Shown: piece by piece, positions 38,374 through 47,103 of the stretch
Position numbering within the stretch: position 1 is the first letter of the stretch
Layout of the letters: each line of letters opens with the position of its first letter
Assembly (NCBI GenBank): GCA_004144595.1
Contig: SEEM01000011.1
Coordinates: 1-64,000, forward strand
DNA length: 64,000 nucleotides
Direction: 5' to 3'
From: Hyphomicrobiales bacterium
Lineage (GTDB): Bacteria; Pseudomonadota; Alphaproteobacteria; Rhizobiales; Beijerinckiaceae
Program-made: the position numbers and the translations under genes
Notes under the pieces: model-generated
What the model saw: the letters and a program-made list of their open reading frames with translations, nothing else
The model's database searches: none
What the model was told of the DNA's origin: nothing

Positions 38374-38924
38374 CCCGCCTCGCGATCCCCGTCGGCAGCC
38401 AGGACCATGTCCAAGGTCAGGCTCAGGCCACTGTGACCCTCGTCGAATACGGCGACTATGAATGCCCCTATTGCGGCGAGGCCTATCCCATCCTCAAGGC
38501 GGTGCAGCGCGCCATGGGCGATCAGCTGCGCTTCGTCTTCCGCAACTTTCCGCTCGCCGAAATGCATCCCCATGCGGTTCGCGCCGCGGAATTCGCGGAG
38601 ACCGCCGCCGGGCTGGGCAAGTTCTGGCAGGCCCATGACATGCTCTACGAGAACCAGGCGGCGCTGCGCGACGCCGATCTCTACGCCTACGGCCTGCGCC
38701 TCGGTCTCGATACCGTCGTCGTCGCGGAAGGCCTCGATGGCCGCTTCGACCGCAAGATCAAGGACGATTTCGCGGGCGGAATCCGCAGCGGCGTGAACGG
38801 CACGCCGAGCCTGTTCATCAACGGGTTTCGATATGACGGCGAGCGCGACGTCGACAGTCTGGTCGCCGCGCTCAGGCAGGCCGCTCGCGAGGCGATCCGC
38901 CCGCGCGCCGGCACGTACCGCTAG
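38370..38924 (+). CDS. DsbA-family thioredoxin-fold protein, cytoplasmic
   Basis: A 184-residue DsbA-like protein with the active site YECPYC (Cys32, Cys35), a helical insertion and the cis-proline in NGTPSLFINGF near 149. It has no signal peptide, unlike periplasmic DsbA, so it should act in the cytoplasm as a reductase or glutathione/thiol partner. It starts in an ATGA overlap with the peroxiredoxin gene and has GAAGGA upstream. The longer open frame from 37776 is read-through of the peroxiredoxin gene in another frame. Confidence 0.92.
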   Translation: MTRLAIPVGSQDHVQGQAQATVTLVEYGDYECPYCGEAYPILKAVQRAMGDQLRFVFRNFPLAEMHPHAVRAAEFAETAAGLGKFWQAHDMLYENQAALRDADLYAYGLRLGLDTVVVAEGLDGRFDRKIKDDFAGGIRSGVNGTPSLFINGFRYDGERDVDSLVAALRQAAREAIRPRAGTYR

Positions 38925-38954
38925 ACCTCTTCACCCCGACCGATGGAGCAGACC

Positions 38955-40001
38955 ATGCCCGAGAACGCGATCTCTTTCCGCTATCGGCTCGAACAGGCCA
39001 CGCCCCGCACCGGCTCCGGCGGCATCACGCGCGGCGCCTCCGTGAAGCAGTTCCCCGCCAGCGTCGGCATCGCGGGCGTCTCGATGCGGCTTGCGCCGGG
39101 CTCGATGCGCGAACTGCACTGGCATGCCAATGCCGCCGAATGGGCCTATGTCGTTTCCGGCCAATGCCGCACCACCGTCTTGCACCCGGACGGCTCGTCG
39201 GCGACAGACACGTTCGGCCCTGGCGACGTCTGGTATTTTCCGCGCGGCTGGGGCCATTCCATCCAGGGCCTCGGCCCCGGCGAATGCCATTTCATCCTGA
39301 TCTTCGACAATGGCGACTTTTCCGAGGACCATACCTTCAGCGTCACCGACTGGCTTTCCTGTACCTCGCCGGAGGTGCTCGCGCAGAACCTTGGTCTGAG
39401 CCGCGAACAGATCGCGCAGCTTCCATCGGGCGAGGCCTATTTCGCCCAGGGCCCGGTGCCGGACGACCTTTCTCCCGACGCCGAGCCGCGCGCGACGCCT
39501 GCCTTGACGACGCCGCATCGCTACCCGCTGCTCGCCCAGCAGCCGCGGCGCGTGCCGGGCGGCGGGACGCAGCGCACCGTCACCGTCGACGAGTTTCCGA
39601 TCTCGAAGAGCATGGCCGGCTCTTTGCTGGAGATCGAGCCGGGCGCGATGCGAGAACTGCATTGGCACCCGAACGCGGACGAATGGCAGTATTATCTGGA
39701 GGGGAGCGCCGAAATGGCGGTCTTTCTGGCAGAGGGAGAGGTCGTGACCGAAACCTTCGAAGCCGGCGATGTCGGCTATGCCCCGATGGGTGCGGGCCAC
39801 TACATCCGCAACACCGGATCGACTGTGCTGCGCGTCCTGGTCGGCTTCAATAACGGCCACTACGAGGCCAACGACCTTTCGGCCTGGCTCGCCGCCAACC
39901 CGGTCGACGTGCTCGCGACGAATCTCGGTTTGCCGCGCGACGCCGCGATGACGCTTCCGCACCGGGCGCGTTTCATGGTGTCGGGCGCCGTCCCAACCTG
40001 A
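38955..40001 (+). CDS. Bicupin oxalate decarboxylase-family protein
   Basis: A 348-residue two-cupin protein. Each domain has a complete metal site: ELHWHANAAEWAYV with GHSIQG in the first, ELHWHPNADEWQYY with GHYIRN in the second. This matches bacterial oxalate decarboxylases/oxidases, which use manganese. No signal peptide is present. ATG 38955 was preferred over ATG 38943 because GGAG stands 9 bases before it. It follows the DsbA-like gene after 30 bases. It probably acts on oxalate or a similar acid; the lid sequence that sets decarboxylase or oxidase activity was not recognised. Confidence 0.9.
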   Translation: MPENAISFRYRLEQATPRTGSGGITRGASVKQFPASVGIAGVSMRLAPGSMRELHWHANAAEWAYVVSGQCRTTVLHPDGSSATDTFGPGDVWYFPRGWGHSIQGLGPGECHFILIFDNGDFSEDHTFSVTDWLSCTSPEVLAQNLGLSREQIAQLPSGEAYFAQGPVPDDLSPDAEPRATPALTTPHRYPLLAQQPRRVPGGGTQRTVTVDEFPISKSMAGSLLEIEPGAMRELHWHPNADEWQYYLEGSAEMAVFLAEGEVVTETFEAGDVGYAPMGAGHYIRNTGSTVLRVLVGFNNGHYEANDLSAWLAANPVDVLATNLGLPRDAAMTLPHRARFMVSGAVPT

Positions 40002-40082
40002 GCAGTCTTGCTCGATGATGCCGGCCTGCCCGATGTCGACGACGGTCGGCACTCTCCGCTCACGCCCGACAGGAGAACTGAA

Positions 40083-41765
40083 ATGAGCCTCATCGAGACG
40101 CGCGGTGCCCAGATGTTCCCGGTGCTCGGCGCCGAGCAGATCGCCACCGTCATGAGATTTGCCAGCTGCCATGAGCGGCGGTTCCGGCCAGACGAACCGG
40201 TATTCGACGTTGGCGATCACCATGCGCCGGTTTGGGTGATACTGGACGGCGCAATCGAAGTCGTGCGCCGTGACGGCCTTGGGCGCGAGAACCCCATCAC
40301 GGTTCACGGCAGCGGACAATTCACGGGGGAGGTCAGCCAACTTGCTGGCCGTGGCTCGCTCGCTGCCGGCAAGGCGGGGCCGGAGGGGTGTTTGGCGGTT
40401 CCTCTGGATGCCGCCCATCTGCGGGCGCTCATCATCGGTTCGGCCGAGCTCGGCGAAACCGTCATGCGCGCCCTCATCCTGCGTCGTGTTGGCCTCATCG
40501 AAGGGGGCTCGGCGGGGTCCGTCCTGGTCGGGCAGATCGGAGAAAGCGAGCTCGTGCGCCTGCAGGGTTTCCTGTCTCGCAATGGCTACCCTCATACCAC
40601 GATCGATGCTGCCGGCGCCGGCGAAGGGCGCGCCATCGTCGAGCGGCTGGGACTTCGGATAGCCGACCTGCCCCTGATGATCTGCCCCGTCGGTACCGTT
40701 CTGAAGCGGCCGAGCAATGCTGAAGCAGGCGTCTGCCTGGGCATGATGCCCGAGCTCGACCGATCTAAAATCTACGATACCGTTGTCGTGGGTGCTGGCC
40801 CGGCCGGCTTGGCCACGGCCGTTTATGCCGCCTCCGAGGGGCTCAGCGTGCTGGTTCTGGACCAGCGTGCCTTCGGTGGCCAGGCGGGAGCCTCGGCACG
40901 GATCGAGAATTATCTTGGCTTTCCCACCGGCATCTCCGGACAGGCACTCGCCGGGCGTGCTTACAACCAAGCCCAGAAATTCGGTGCGGAAATTGCGATT
41001 CCCTTGGCTGCAACCCAGCTCGATTGCCGTGACCGCGAGATCAAACGGCTTGCGCTCACGGATGGGTCGAGCATCCAGGCAAGGACGGTCGTCATCGCGG
41101 CAGGCGCGCGGTATCGCAGGCCGATCATCGACAACCTCGCCGAGTTCGAGGGAAATGGGATTTCCTACTGGGCCTCGCCCGTCGAAGCGCGCCTTTGCGA
41201 GGGTGAAGAGGTCGCGCTGGTCGGCGGCGGAAACTCGGCCGGACAGGCCGTGGTGTTCCTGGCGCCCAAGGTGAAGCGGCTGCACCTGATCATACGCCGT
41301 CGCGATCTCGAAGCGACGATGTCGCGGTACTTGATCGAACGGATTGCGGCGTTGCCGAACGTCGAAATTCATCCCGATTCCGAGGTTCTGTCGCTTGATG
41401 GCACCAAGGAGACCGGGCTTACAGGCGCGACATTCGGAAACCCTGCAAACGGAGTCACGCACCACCGCGCCCTGCGACACCTCTTCCTGTTCATCGGAGC
41501 CGAGCCGAACACGGATTGGCTGCAGAACTGCGTCGGCGTCGACCAGGCCGGCTTCGTGAAGACCGGCGGGGCGTTGCAGGAATTTGCCGCAGCTTCGGGC
41601 GACATGCCGCGCACATTGGAAACCGACAGGGCCGGCGTCTTTGCTATCGGCGATATCAGGGCCGGATCGACCAAACGCGTTGCCGCTGCAGTCGGAGAGG
41701 GCGCAGCAGTCGTTGCGCAGATCCACGGCTATCTGGCGGATGCCGCCCGATTGCGGCAGGCCTAG
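40083..41765 (+). CDS. Cyclic nucleotide-binding-domain flavoprotein (thioredoxin reductase-like, no CxxC)
   Basis: A 560-residue fusion. An N-terminal cyclic-nucleotide-binding-like domain (about 10-140), a thioredoxin-like linker domain (about 145-230) and a C-terminal thioredoxin-reductase-like FAD/NAD(P)H unit (VVVGAGPAGLATA near 236; VALVGGGNSAGQA near 380; GVFAIGDIRAG near 520). Where thioredoxin reductase has its CxxC the sequence reads W-A-S-P (363-366), so dithiol transfer by the standard route is impossible. AGGAGA precedes the ATG. It ends the plus-strand redox group and may be an NAD(P)H sensor or reduce a quinone or other partner. Confidence 0.93.
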   Translation: MSLIETRGAQMFPVLGAEQIATVMRFASCHERRFRPDEPVFDVGDHHAPVWVILDGAIEVVRRDGLGRENPITVHGSGQFTGEVSQLAGRGSLAAGKAGPEGCLAVPLDAAHLRALIIGSAELGETVMRALILRRVGLIEGGSAGSVLVGQIGESELVRLQGFLSRNGYPHTTIDAAGAGEGRAIVERLGLRIADLPLMICPVGTVLKRPSNAEAGVCLGMMPELDRSKIYDTVVVGAGPAGLATAVYAASEGLSVLVLDQRAFGGQAGASARIENYLGFPTGISGQALAGRAYNQAQKFGAEIAIPLAATQLDCRDREIKRLALTDGSSIQARTVVIAAGARYRRPIIDNLAEFEGNGISYWASPVEARLCEGEEVALVGGGNSAGQAVVFLAPKVKRLHLIIRRRDLEATMSRYLIERIAALPNVEIHPDSEVLSLDGTKETGLTGATFGNPANGVTHHRALRHLFLFIGAEPNTDWLQNCVGVDQAGFVKTGGALQEFAAASGDMPRTLETDRAGVFAIGDIRAGSTKRVAAAVGEGAAVVAQIHGYLADAARLRQA

Positions 41766-41899
41766 CGATTCCGTCGAGGCCGCCGACTAACGCCTTCACT
41801 ACCCGTGGCGACAGCGGCGAGTTTTGGGTTTCCAAAGCTCCATGCGATCTCAAAGCCAAAGGCTGCTCAGCGCAGATAACTCATAAAGATAGCCGCCTT

Positions 41900-42328
41900 T
41901 CAGACGTTTTGCCGCTGTGCAAAGCGATTGAACAGATCGAGCACAGCCTGTCTCTCCGCCGGATCACGCAATTGAGCAAAATTGAGCAGAAACGGTTCTC
42001 GCGCGAAATCGTTGCTGGTGCGATTTTGGTCCGGAACAGGATCTACCTCATAAGGAGGCGCTGCCGGTTCGTTGGCCCACCGTGGGGCCGACGAGTCTAG
42101 CGCCAATTCAACTATCAACTGCGCGAGCGATTTACCGTAGAGCGTAGCTAGACGCAGCAACTGACCAACGGAAAGGCGGGAGAGCCCGTGCTCTTGCCTG
42201 CTGACAAGTTGTTGCTTGATGTCCAACTCTTGAGCCACCCGCTTTTCAGAAAAGCCAGCTCCGATGCGCAATTCACGGAGATAAATGCCGATTTGGGCGT
42301 CCCTAGGCCCTAGTTTTTCCCTTGCCAT
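41900..42328 (-). CDS. XRE-family helix-turn-helix transcriptional regulator
   Basis: A 142-residue protein with an N-terminal Cro/CI-type HTH (about 10-68, LRELRIGAGFSEKRVAQEL, then LVSRQEHGLSRLSV) and a C-terminal tail with no recognised domain. ATG 42328 has GGGGAG upstream; the open frame to 42379 is ignored. Converges with the flavoprotein gene and diverges from the DUF72 gene across a 258-base spacer in which no gene or clear operator was seen. The base composition around it is somewhat lower in GC than the neighbours. Target unknown. Confidence 0.9.
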   Translation of the reverse strand: MAREKLGPRDAQIGIYLRELRIGAGFSEKRVAQELDIKQQLVSRQEHGLSRLSVGQLLRLATLYGKSLAQLIVELALDSSAPRWANEPAAPPYEVDPVPDQNRTSNDFAREPFLLNFAQLRDPAERQAVLDLFNRFAQRQNV

Positions 42329-42586
42329 CTCGCTCCCCTGCCTCAGGGAAAGCAAGCCGTTGCGTATGCGCCACCGCAACGTACCGGTCGTTGTGTTGAA
42401 ATCTGTCTGCTCGGCAGACGGGTGCCACCACAGCCGCGGCGAACCTTGTGGCGCGAGACGTATTGCCGACAGTCCATGCTCCTGACAGGGTTCGTCGGCG
42501 CATGCTGCCTAGGTTAAGCAATGGCCGGGCCGTGGTTTTCATGCGCGCGCATACGATCACGGGGCGAGTGATGAAGGAGCCTAACG

Positions 42587-43387
42587 ATGACCTCAGCAGG
42601 CAAGATCCATATCGGCATCGGCGGCTGGGTGTTCGAGCCTTGGCGCGGGGTTTTCTATCCGGACGGGCTGCCGCAGAAGCGCGAGCTGGAATATGCCGCG
42701 AGCAAGCTGACCTCGATCGAGATCAACGGCACCTATTATGGTTCGCAGAAGCCGGAAAGCTTCGCCAGATGGCGCGAGGAAACGCCCGATGATTTCGTCT
42801 TCGCGCTCAAGGGCTCGCGATTCTGCACCAACCGGCGGGTGCTGGCTGAGGCCGGGCCTTCGGTCGAGAAATTCCTGACCAGCGGCCTGGTCGAGCTCAA
42901 GCACAAGCTCGGGCCGATCAACTGGCAGTTCATGCCGACGAAGCAGTTTGATCCCGCCGATTTCGAGGCCTTCCTCAAGCTGCTGCCAGGGGAGATCGAC
43001 GGGGTCCAGCTGCGTCATGCCGTCGAAGTCCGGCATGACAGCTTCCGGTCGCCGGATTTTGTCGCGCTGCTGCGCGAATACGGCGTCGCGGCGATCACCT
43101 CCGGCGACGCTGACTATACCCAGATCGCCGACGTGACGGCGCCGTTCGTCTATGCGCGGATCATGGGCACCAAGGAGGCCGAGCCGAAGGGTTATTCCGA
43201 GGCTGGTCTCGATCGCTGGGTTAGGGCTGCGCAGGCCTGGGCCGAGGGCGGCGTTCCGGAAGGTCTTGAACCGGTCGGTCAAGCCGCCAAGGTCGAGCCG
43301 CGCGACGTCTTCCTCTATGTCATCAGCGGCGACAAACTGCGCAATCCTGCCGCAGCGATGGACTTGATCGCGCGGACCCAGGGCTGA
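42587..43387 (+). CDS. DUF72 domain-containing protein
   Basis: A 266-residue TIM-barrel protein of the DUF72 family. The typical start IHIGIGGWVFEPWRGVFYPDG is followed by LTSIEINGTYYGSQKPESFARW and the central VELKHKLGPINWQFMP region. Its biochemical activity is not established; the fold suggests a sugar- or nucleic-acid-related enzyme. GGAG precedes the ATG. Ends three bases before the convergent YbaK-type gene, and no terminator is visible between them. Confidence 0.92.
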   Translation: MTSAGKIHIGIGGWVFEPWRGVFYPDGLPQKRELEYAASKLTSIEINGTYYGSQKPESFARWREETPDDFVFALKGSRFCTNRRVLAEAGPSVEKFLTSGLVELKHKLGPINWQFMPTKQFDPADFEAFLKLLPGEIDGVQLRHAVEVRHDSFRSPDFVALLREYGVAAITSGDADYTQIADVTAPFVYARIMGTKEAEPKGYSEAGLDRWVRAAQAWAEGGVPEGLEPVGQAAKVEPRDVFLYVISGDKLRNPAAAMDLIARTQG

Positions 43388-43390
43388 GCC

Positions 43391-43879
43391 TCACTCCGCC
43401 GCTGCGCCTTCCGGCGCCGCTTCCTGGCAGGTATCGACCCATTCGGCCCGTGTCAGCGCGGCCATGCGCTGCGGTGGGATACGCAGCGCGCTATGGGTCG
43501 AGCCCGCCGCCGGCACGACGATGTCGAAGGCCTTCAGCGAGATGTCGCAATAGACCTTGAGCGGGGTGGCCAGCCCGAAAGGGCAGACGCCGCCGACCGG
43601 ATGGCCGGTCAGGGCCTCGACCTCTTCCTGGCCGAGCATGCGCGGCTTGCCGCCGAGCGCCGCCTTGGCCTTCCGGTTGTCGAGCCTCGCATCGCCGCGC
43701 GTGACCACCAGCACCACCTCGTCCCCGATGCGCAGCGACAGGGTCTTGGCGATCTGGCCGGGCTCGACGCCGTGGGCTACCGCGGCGAGCGGCACCGTGG
43801 CGCTGCTCTCGGGCGTCACGATGACGGCGATGTCGGGGGCGTGCCCGGCGAAGAAGGCGCGGACGGATTCGAGGCTCAT
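43391..43879 (-). CDS. YbaK/EbsC-type aminoacyl-tRNA deacylase
   Basis: A 162-residue YbaK-fold protein. The conserved lysine in GQIAKTLSL (near 45) and the GGVCPFGL block (near 107), typical of ProX/YbaK editing domains, are visible. Such free-standing domains hydrolyse mischarged tRNAs (Ala-tRNA-Pro or Cys-tRNA-Pro). Its ATG overlaps the stop of the small membrane protein gene by four bases, so it is translated as the last gene of the LtrA-membrane protein-YbaK group. Confidence 0.92.
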   Translation of the reverse strand: MSLESVRAFFAGHAPDIAVIVTPESSATVPLAAVAHGVEPGQIAKTLSLRIGDEVVLVVTRGDARLDNRKAKAALGGKPRMLGQEEVEALTGHPVGGVCPFGLATPLKVYCDISLKAFDIVVPAAGSTHSALRIPPQRMAALTRAEWVDTCQEAAPEGAAAE

Positions 43880-44154
43880 CGGGCAATTCGCGAGGTCAGC
43901 CACAGGATCAGCAGGCTGGCGATCGCCGGCACGCCGAAGACGAGGAGGAAGATCGGCGCCTCCTCCATCACGGTATAGCCGGCCCTGACGACGCCGATCC
44001 CGAGATTGATCAGCGCACCGGCGAACCAGAGCGGCAGAAAGAGCTTCACCGCGAAGGGGATCGGCCTCCCGGCGGAAATCGAGAGGCGCGGCGCCAGGAC
44101 GAGCAGGATGCCGAGCAGGGCGAAGCCGATGCCGATGACCTTGATGGTATGCAT
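43876..44154 (-). CDS. Small membrane protein, unknown function
   Basis: A 92-residue protein with three hydrophobic segments (about 5-22, 38-58 and 68-87). No family recognised. An AAGGAGG site lies before the ATG. It is flanked by ltrA-like (3 bases upstream) and ybaK-like (4-base overlap) genes, so it is clearly expressed from the same transcript; the gene order gives no functional clue. Confidence 0.85.
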   Translation of the reverse strand: MHTIKVIGIGFALLGILLVLAPRLSISAGRPIPFAVKLFLPLWFAGALINLGIGVVRAGYTVMEEAPIFLLVFGVPAIASLLILWLTSRIAR

Positions 44155-44157
44155 GGG

Positions 44158-45336
44158 TCAGGCCTCCTTGGCCCGTAGCGAGACCGCCTCCCAGGCGGCG
44201 ACCAGGATCAGGATCGCGGTTGCCGCCAGGCTGAAACCAAGCGGCGGCAGCACCGTCCAGGCGGGCGTGAGCACCGCAAGCAGGCCGAGCCCGACCAAGT
44301 GGGAGAGCGGATACGAGCCGGCGGTGATGCGTTTGAACAGCAGATTGCCGAGCAGGTAGAAAGCCGGGCCGGCCAGGACGGCGATTGCCGTCTTCGCATC
44401 GGTATGGCCGCCGGGATGGGCGATCACCAGCTCGTCGCCGACCGCGACGAGGATGATGCCGGCGATCAGCAGGACATGGAGATAGGTATAGGCGATCCGC
44501 GCGATCCGGCCGGGATCGTCGGACCGGGCGATATGGTGGCTCGCCCGCTCGGCGCCGATATGGAAGTAGATCCACCACATCGCGATCGAGCTGAGGAATG
44601 CGTTCAGGAAAGCCGCGAGATTGGCGGCCGTGACCGGTAGCTTGGCGGCAGTCGCTCCTGTCATGAGAACGGACTCACCCAGCGCGATGATGACGAAGAG
44701 GGCGCAGCGCTCGGCGAGATGCGCGCCTTCGACATTCCAGTCGCTCGTGAGCGAGTGGCCGAGGCGCAGAACCCGAAACCCGACGGCCGGGCCGACATAC
44801 TCGATGCCGAGCGCGATCAGCCAGAGCCCGAAGCGCAGGGCGCCTTCGCACAATCCGCCGGCGATCCAGAACACGCCCGAGCAAGCGAGCCAGATCGTGA
44901 TGCGCTGGAAGTTACGGTGATTGGCGGGCGAGGCGCCCTTGAGGCTCACCATCGTGAAGATCGAGCGGACGAGCTGTGCCGCGACATAGGCGCCGGCGAA
45001 GCCGAGACCGGCCGAGCCGAAGGCCTCCGGCAAGGCGCAGGACATCACGAGACCAAGGAACATCAGGACGAAGAGCAGGATGCGGACCGGAGGCCGCTCG
45101 GGATCGAGCCAGTTCGTCACCCAGCTAGTATAGATCCAGATCCACCAGACGGCGCCGAGCAGGAAGGCGGCCTGGGCCACGCCGAGCGGGCTGAAATGCT
45201 CGAGCAGGGTGTGCGATATCTGTGTGATCGCGAAGACAAAGACCAGGTCGAAGAACAGCTCGACGTAGGAGACTCTCGCGTGCTGGTGTTCGACGCGCTC
45301 CCTGAGGAGCGTGCCGGGTTTTCGAACTTTGGCCAT
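44158..45336 (-). CDS. Low temperature requirement protein A (LtrA) family membrane protein
   Basis: A 392-residue membrane protein with about ten segments. The LtrA signature [23 protein letters not shown] lies at about 24-46, and [17 protein letters not shown] near 220. LtrA was named in Listeria for growth in the cold; the biochemical role remains unclear. ATG 45336 is used; the frame is open to 45384 without support. It heads the three-gene minus-strand group, 73 bases after the end of purH. Confidence 0.92.
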   Translation of the reverse strand: MAKVRKPGTLLRERVEHQHARVSYVELFFDLVFVFAITQISHTLLEHFSPLGVAQAAFLLGAVWWIWIYTSWVTNWLDPERPPVRILLFVLMFLGLVMSCALPEAFGSAGLGFAGAYVAAQLVRSIFTMVSLKGASPANHRNFQRITIWLACSGVFWIAGGLCEGALRFGLWLIALGIEYVGPAVGFRVLRLGHSLTSDWNVEGAHLAERCALFVIIALGESVLMTGATAAKLPVTAANLAAFLNAFLSSIAMWWIYFHIGAERASHHIARSDDPGRIARIAYTYLHVLLIAGIILVAVGDELVIAHPGGHTDAKTAIAVLAGPAFYLLGNLLFKRITAGSYPLSHLVGLGLLAVLTPAWTVLPPLGFSLAATAILILVAAWEAVSLRAKEA

Positions 45337-45409
45337 GCGAACCCCTGTCCCCGCCGGGCGCTTTCGCGCGCGGCCCGTCAGCAAGGGTGTCCCGCGGCCC
45401 GTGCCGCCG

Positions 45410-47002
45410 TCAATGGCGGAAGTGGCGGTGTCCGGTGAAGACCATGGCGAGGCCGGCCTCGTCGGCGGCCTTGATCACCTCGTCGTCACGCATCGAGCCG
45501 CCGGGCTGGATCACCGCGGTGGCGCCGGCCTCGGCTGCGGCGAGCAGGCCGTCGGCAAACGGGAAGAAGGCGTCGGACGCGACGACGGAGCCCTTGGCGA
45601 GGCTTTCGGCGACACCTGCAGCCTTCGCGGCCTCGGCGGCCTTCCAGGCGGCGATGCGCGAGGAATCGACGCGGCTCATCTGGCCGGCGCCGATGCCGAC
45701 GGTGGCGAGGTCCTTGGCATAGACGATGGCGTTCGACTTGACATGCTTGGCGACGCGGAAGGCGAAGCGCAGATCGGCAAGCTCGCGCTCGCTCGGCCGG
45801 CGTTTCGTCACGACCTTCAGCTCCATGTCGTCGACGACGGCGTTGTCGCGCGACTGGGCGAGAAAGCCGCCGGAGACGGTGCGCAGCGACAGGCCGGGCG
45901 AGCGGACATCGGGCAGGCCGCCGGTGAGCAGCAGGCGCAGGTTCTTCTTGGCGGCGATCAGCGCGATCGCCTCCTCGTCGGCATCGGGCGCGATGATGAC
46001 CTCGGTGAAAACCTCGACGATCTTCTTCGCGGCGGCCGCGTCGAGCTTGCGGTTCAGGGCGACGATGCCGCCGAAGGCCGAGACCGGGTCGCAGGCGAGA
46101 GCGCGCTCATAAGCTTCGAGCAGCGACCCCCCGGCGGCGACGCCGCAAGGGTTGGCGTGCTTGACGATGACGCATGCGGCCGAGGTTTCGGGACCGAACT
46201 CGGCGACGCATTCGAAGGCGGCGTCGGTGTCGTTTATGTTGTTGTATGAGAGCTGCTTGCCCTGGACCTGGCGTGCGGTCGAGACCCCTGGGCGGTTCTC
46301 CGGCGTGCGGTAGAAGGCGGCCCATTGATGCGGGTTCTCGCCATAGCGCATCGTTTCGGCCAGCGCGCCGCCCAGAGCACGGAAATGCGGGGCGGTATCG
46401 CCGAGCTCGCCAGCAAACCAGTTCGAGATCGCCGCGTCATAGGCTGCGGTGCGGGCATAGGCCTTCTGGGCGAGCTTGCGGCGCAGCGTCAGCGTCGTCG
46501 CGCCCTTCTGGGCCTCGAGATCGGCGAGGACTGAGGGGTAATCGGCCGGCTCGACGACGACAGCGACGTCGTGATGGTTCTTGGCGGCGGCGCGGATCAT
46601 GGCGGGGCCGCCGATATCGATGTTCTCGATGCAGTCGTCATAGGCCTTGCCCGCCGCGACGGTCGCCTCGAACGGGTAGAGATTGACGACGAGCAGGTCG
46701 ATCGGCTGGATGCCGTGGCCGAGCATCGATGCCTGGTGCTCGGGATGCGAGCGGATGGCGAGCAGGCCGCCATGCACCTTCGGATGCAGGGTCTTGACCC
46801 GACCGTCCATCATCTCGGGGAAACCGGTGAGATCGGAGACGTCCGAGACCGGCAGGCCGGCGTCGGCGATAGCCTTTGCGGTGCCGCCGGTCGAGACCAG
46901 CGCGATGCCGAGCTTGTGGAGGGCGCGCGCGAAGTCGATCAGCCCCGTCTTGTCGGAAACGGAAAGGAGCGCGCGTTCGACGCGGCGAAGCTCATTCGGC
47001 AT
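45410..47002 (-). CDS. purH: Bifunctional AICAR formyltransferase / IMP cyclohydrolase (PurH)
   Basis: A 530-residue protein, the normal length. The N-terminal MGS-like IMP cyclohydrolase domain (about 1-150) carries [10 protein letters not shown] and [10 protein letters not shown]; the C-terminal AICAR transformylase domain (about 200-530) carries [22 protein letters not shown] and FTGHRHFRH at the end. It performs the last two steps of IMP synthesis. The ATG at 47002 matches the conserved start. It lies downstream of the heparinase-like gene (101-base gap) in the htpX-rsmB-heparinase-purH order common in rhizobia. Confidence 0.97.
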   Translation of the reverse strand: MPNELRRVERALLSVSDKTGLIDFARALHKLGIALVSTGGTAKAIADAGLPVSDVSDLTGFPEMMDGRVKTLHPKVHGGLLAIRSHPEHQASMLGHGIQPIDLLVVNLYPFEATVAAGKAYDDCIENIDIGGPAMIRAAAKNHHDVAVVVEPADYPSVLADLEAQKGATTLTLRRKLAQKAYARTAAYDAAISNWFAGELGDTAPHFRALGGALAETMRYGENPHQWAAFYRTPENRPGVSTARQVQGKQLSYNNINDTDAAFECVAEFGPETSAACVIVKHANPCGVAAGGSLLEAYERALACDPVSAFGGIVALNRKLDAAAAKKIVEVFTEVIIAPDADEEAIALIAAKKNLRLLLTGGLPDVRSPGLSLRTVSGGFLAQSRDNAVVDDMELKVVTKRRPSERELADLRFAFRVAKHVKSNAIVYAKDLATVGIGAGQMSRVDSSRIAAWKAAEAAKAAGVAESLAKGSVVASDAFFPFADGLLAAAEAGATAVIQPGGSMRDDEVIKAADEAGLAMVFTGHRHFRH

Positions 47003-47103
47003 CGGGATCAGTCCGGCTTTGAATTGCGGGAAGGCAGTTTCGGCAGACGCGCGCGGGCTATCATGCTGCGCTGCAAAAGGCAAAAGCCGTCGTCGCAGAA
47101 CCG

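Noticed and set aside
38931-41726. A 931-codon minus-strand open frame opposite the bicupin and flavoprotein genes
   Set aside because: Spans two clearly real genes on the other strand and encodes no recognisable domain; typical of high-GC coding DNA.
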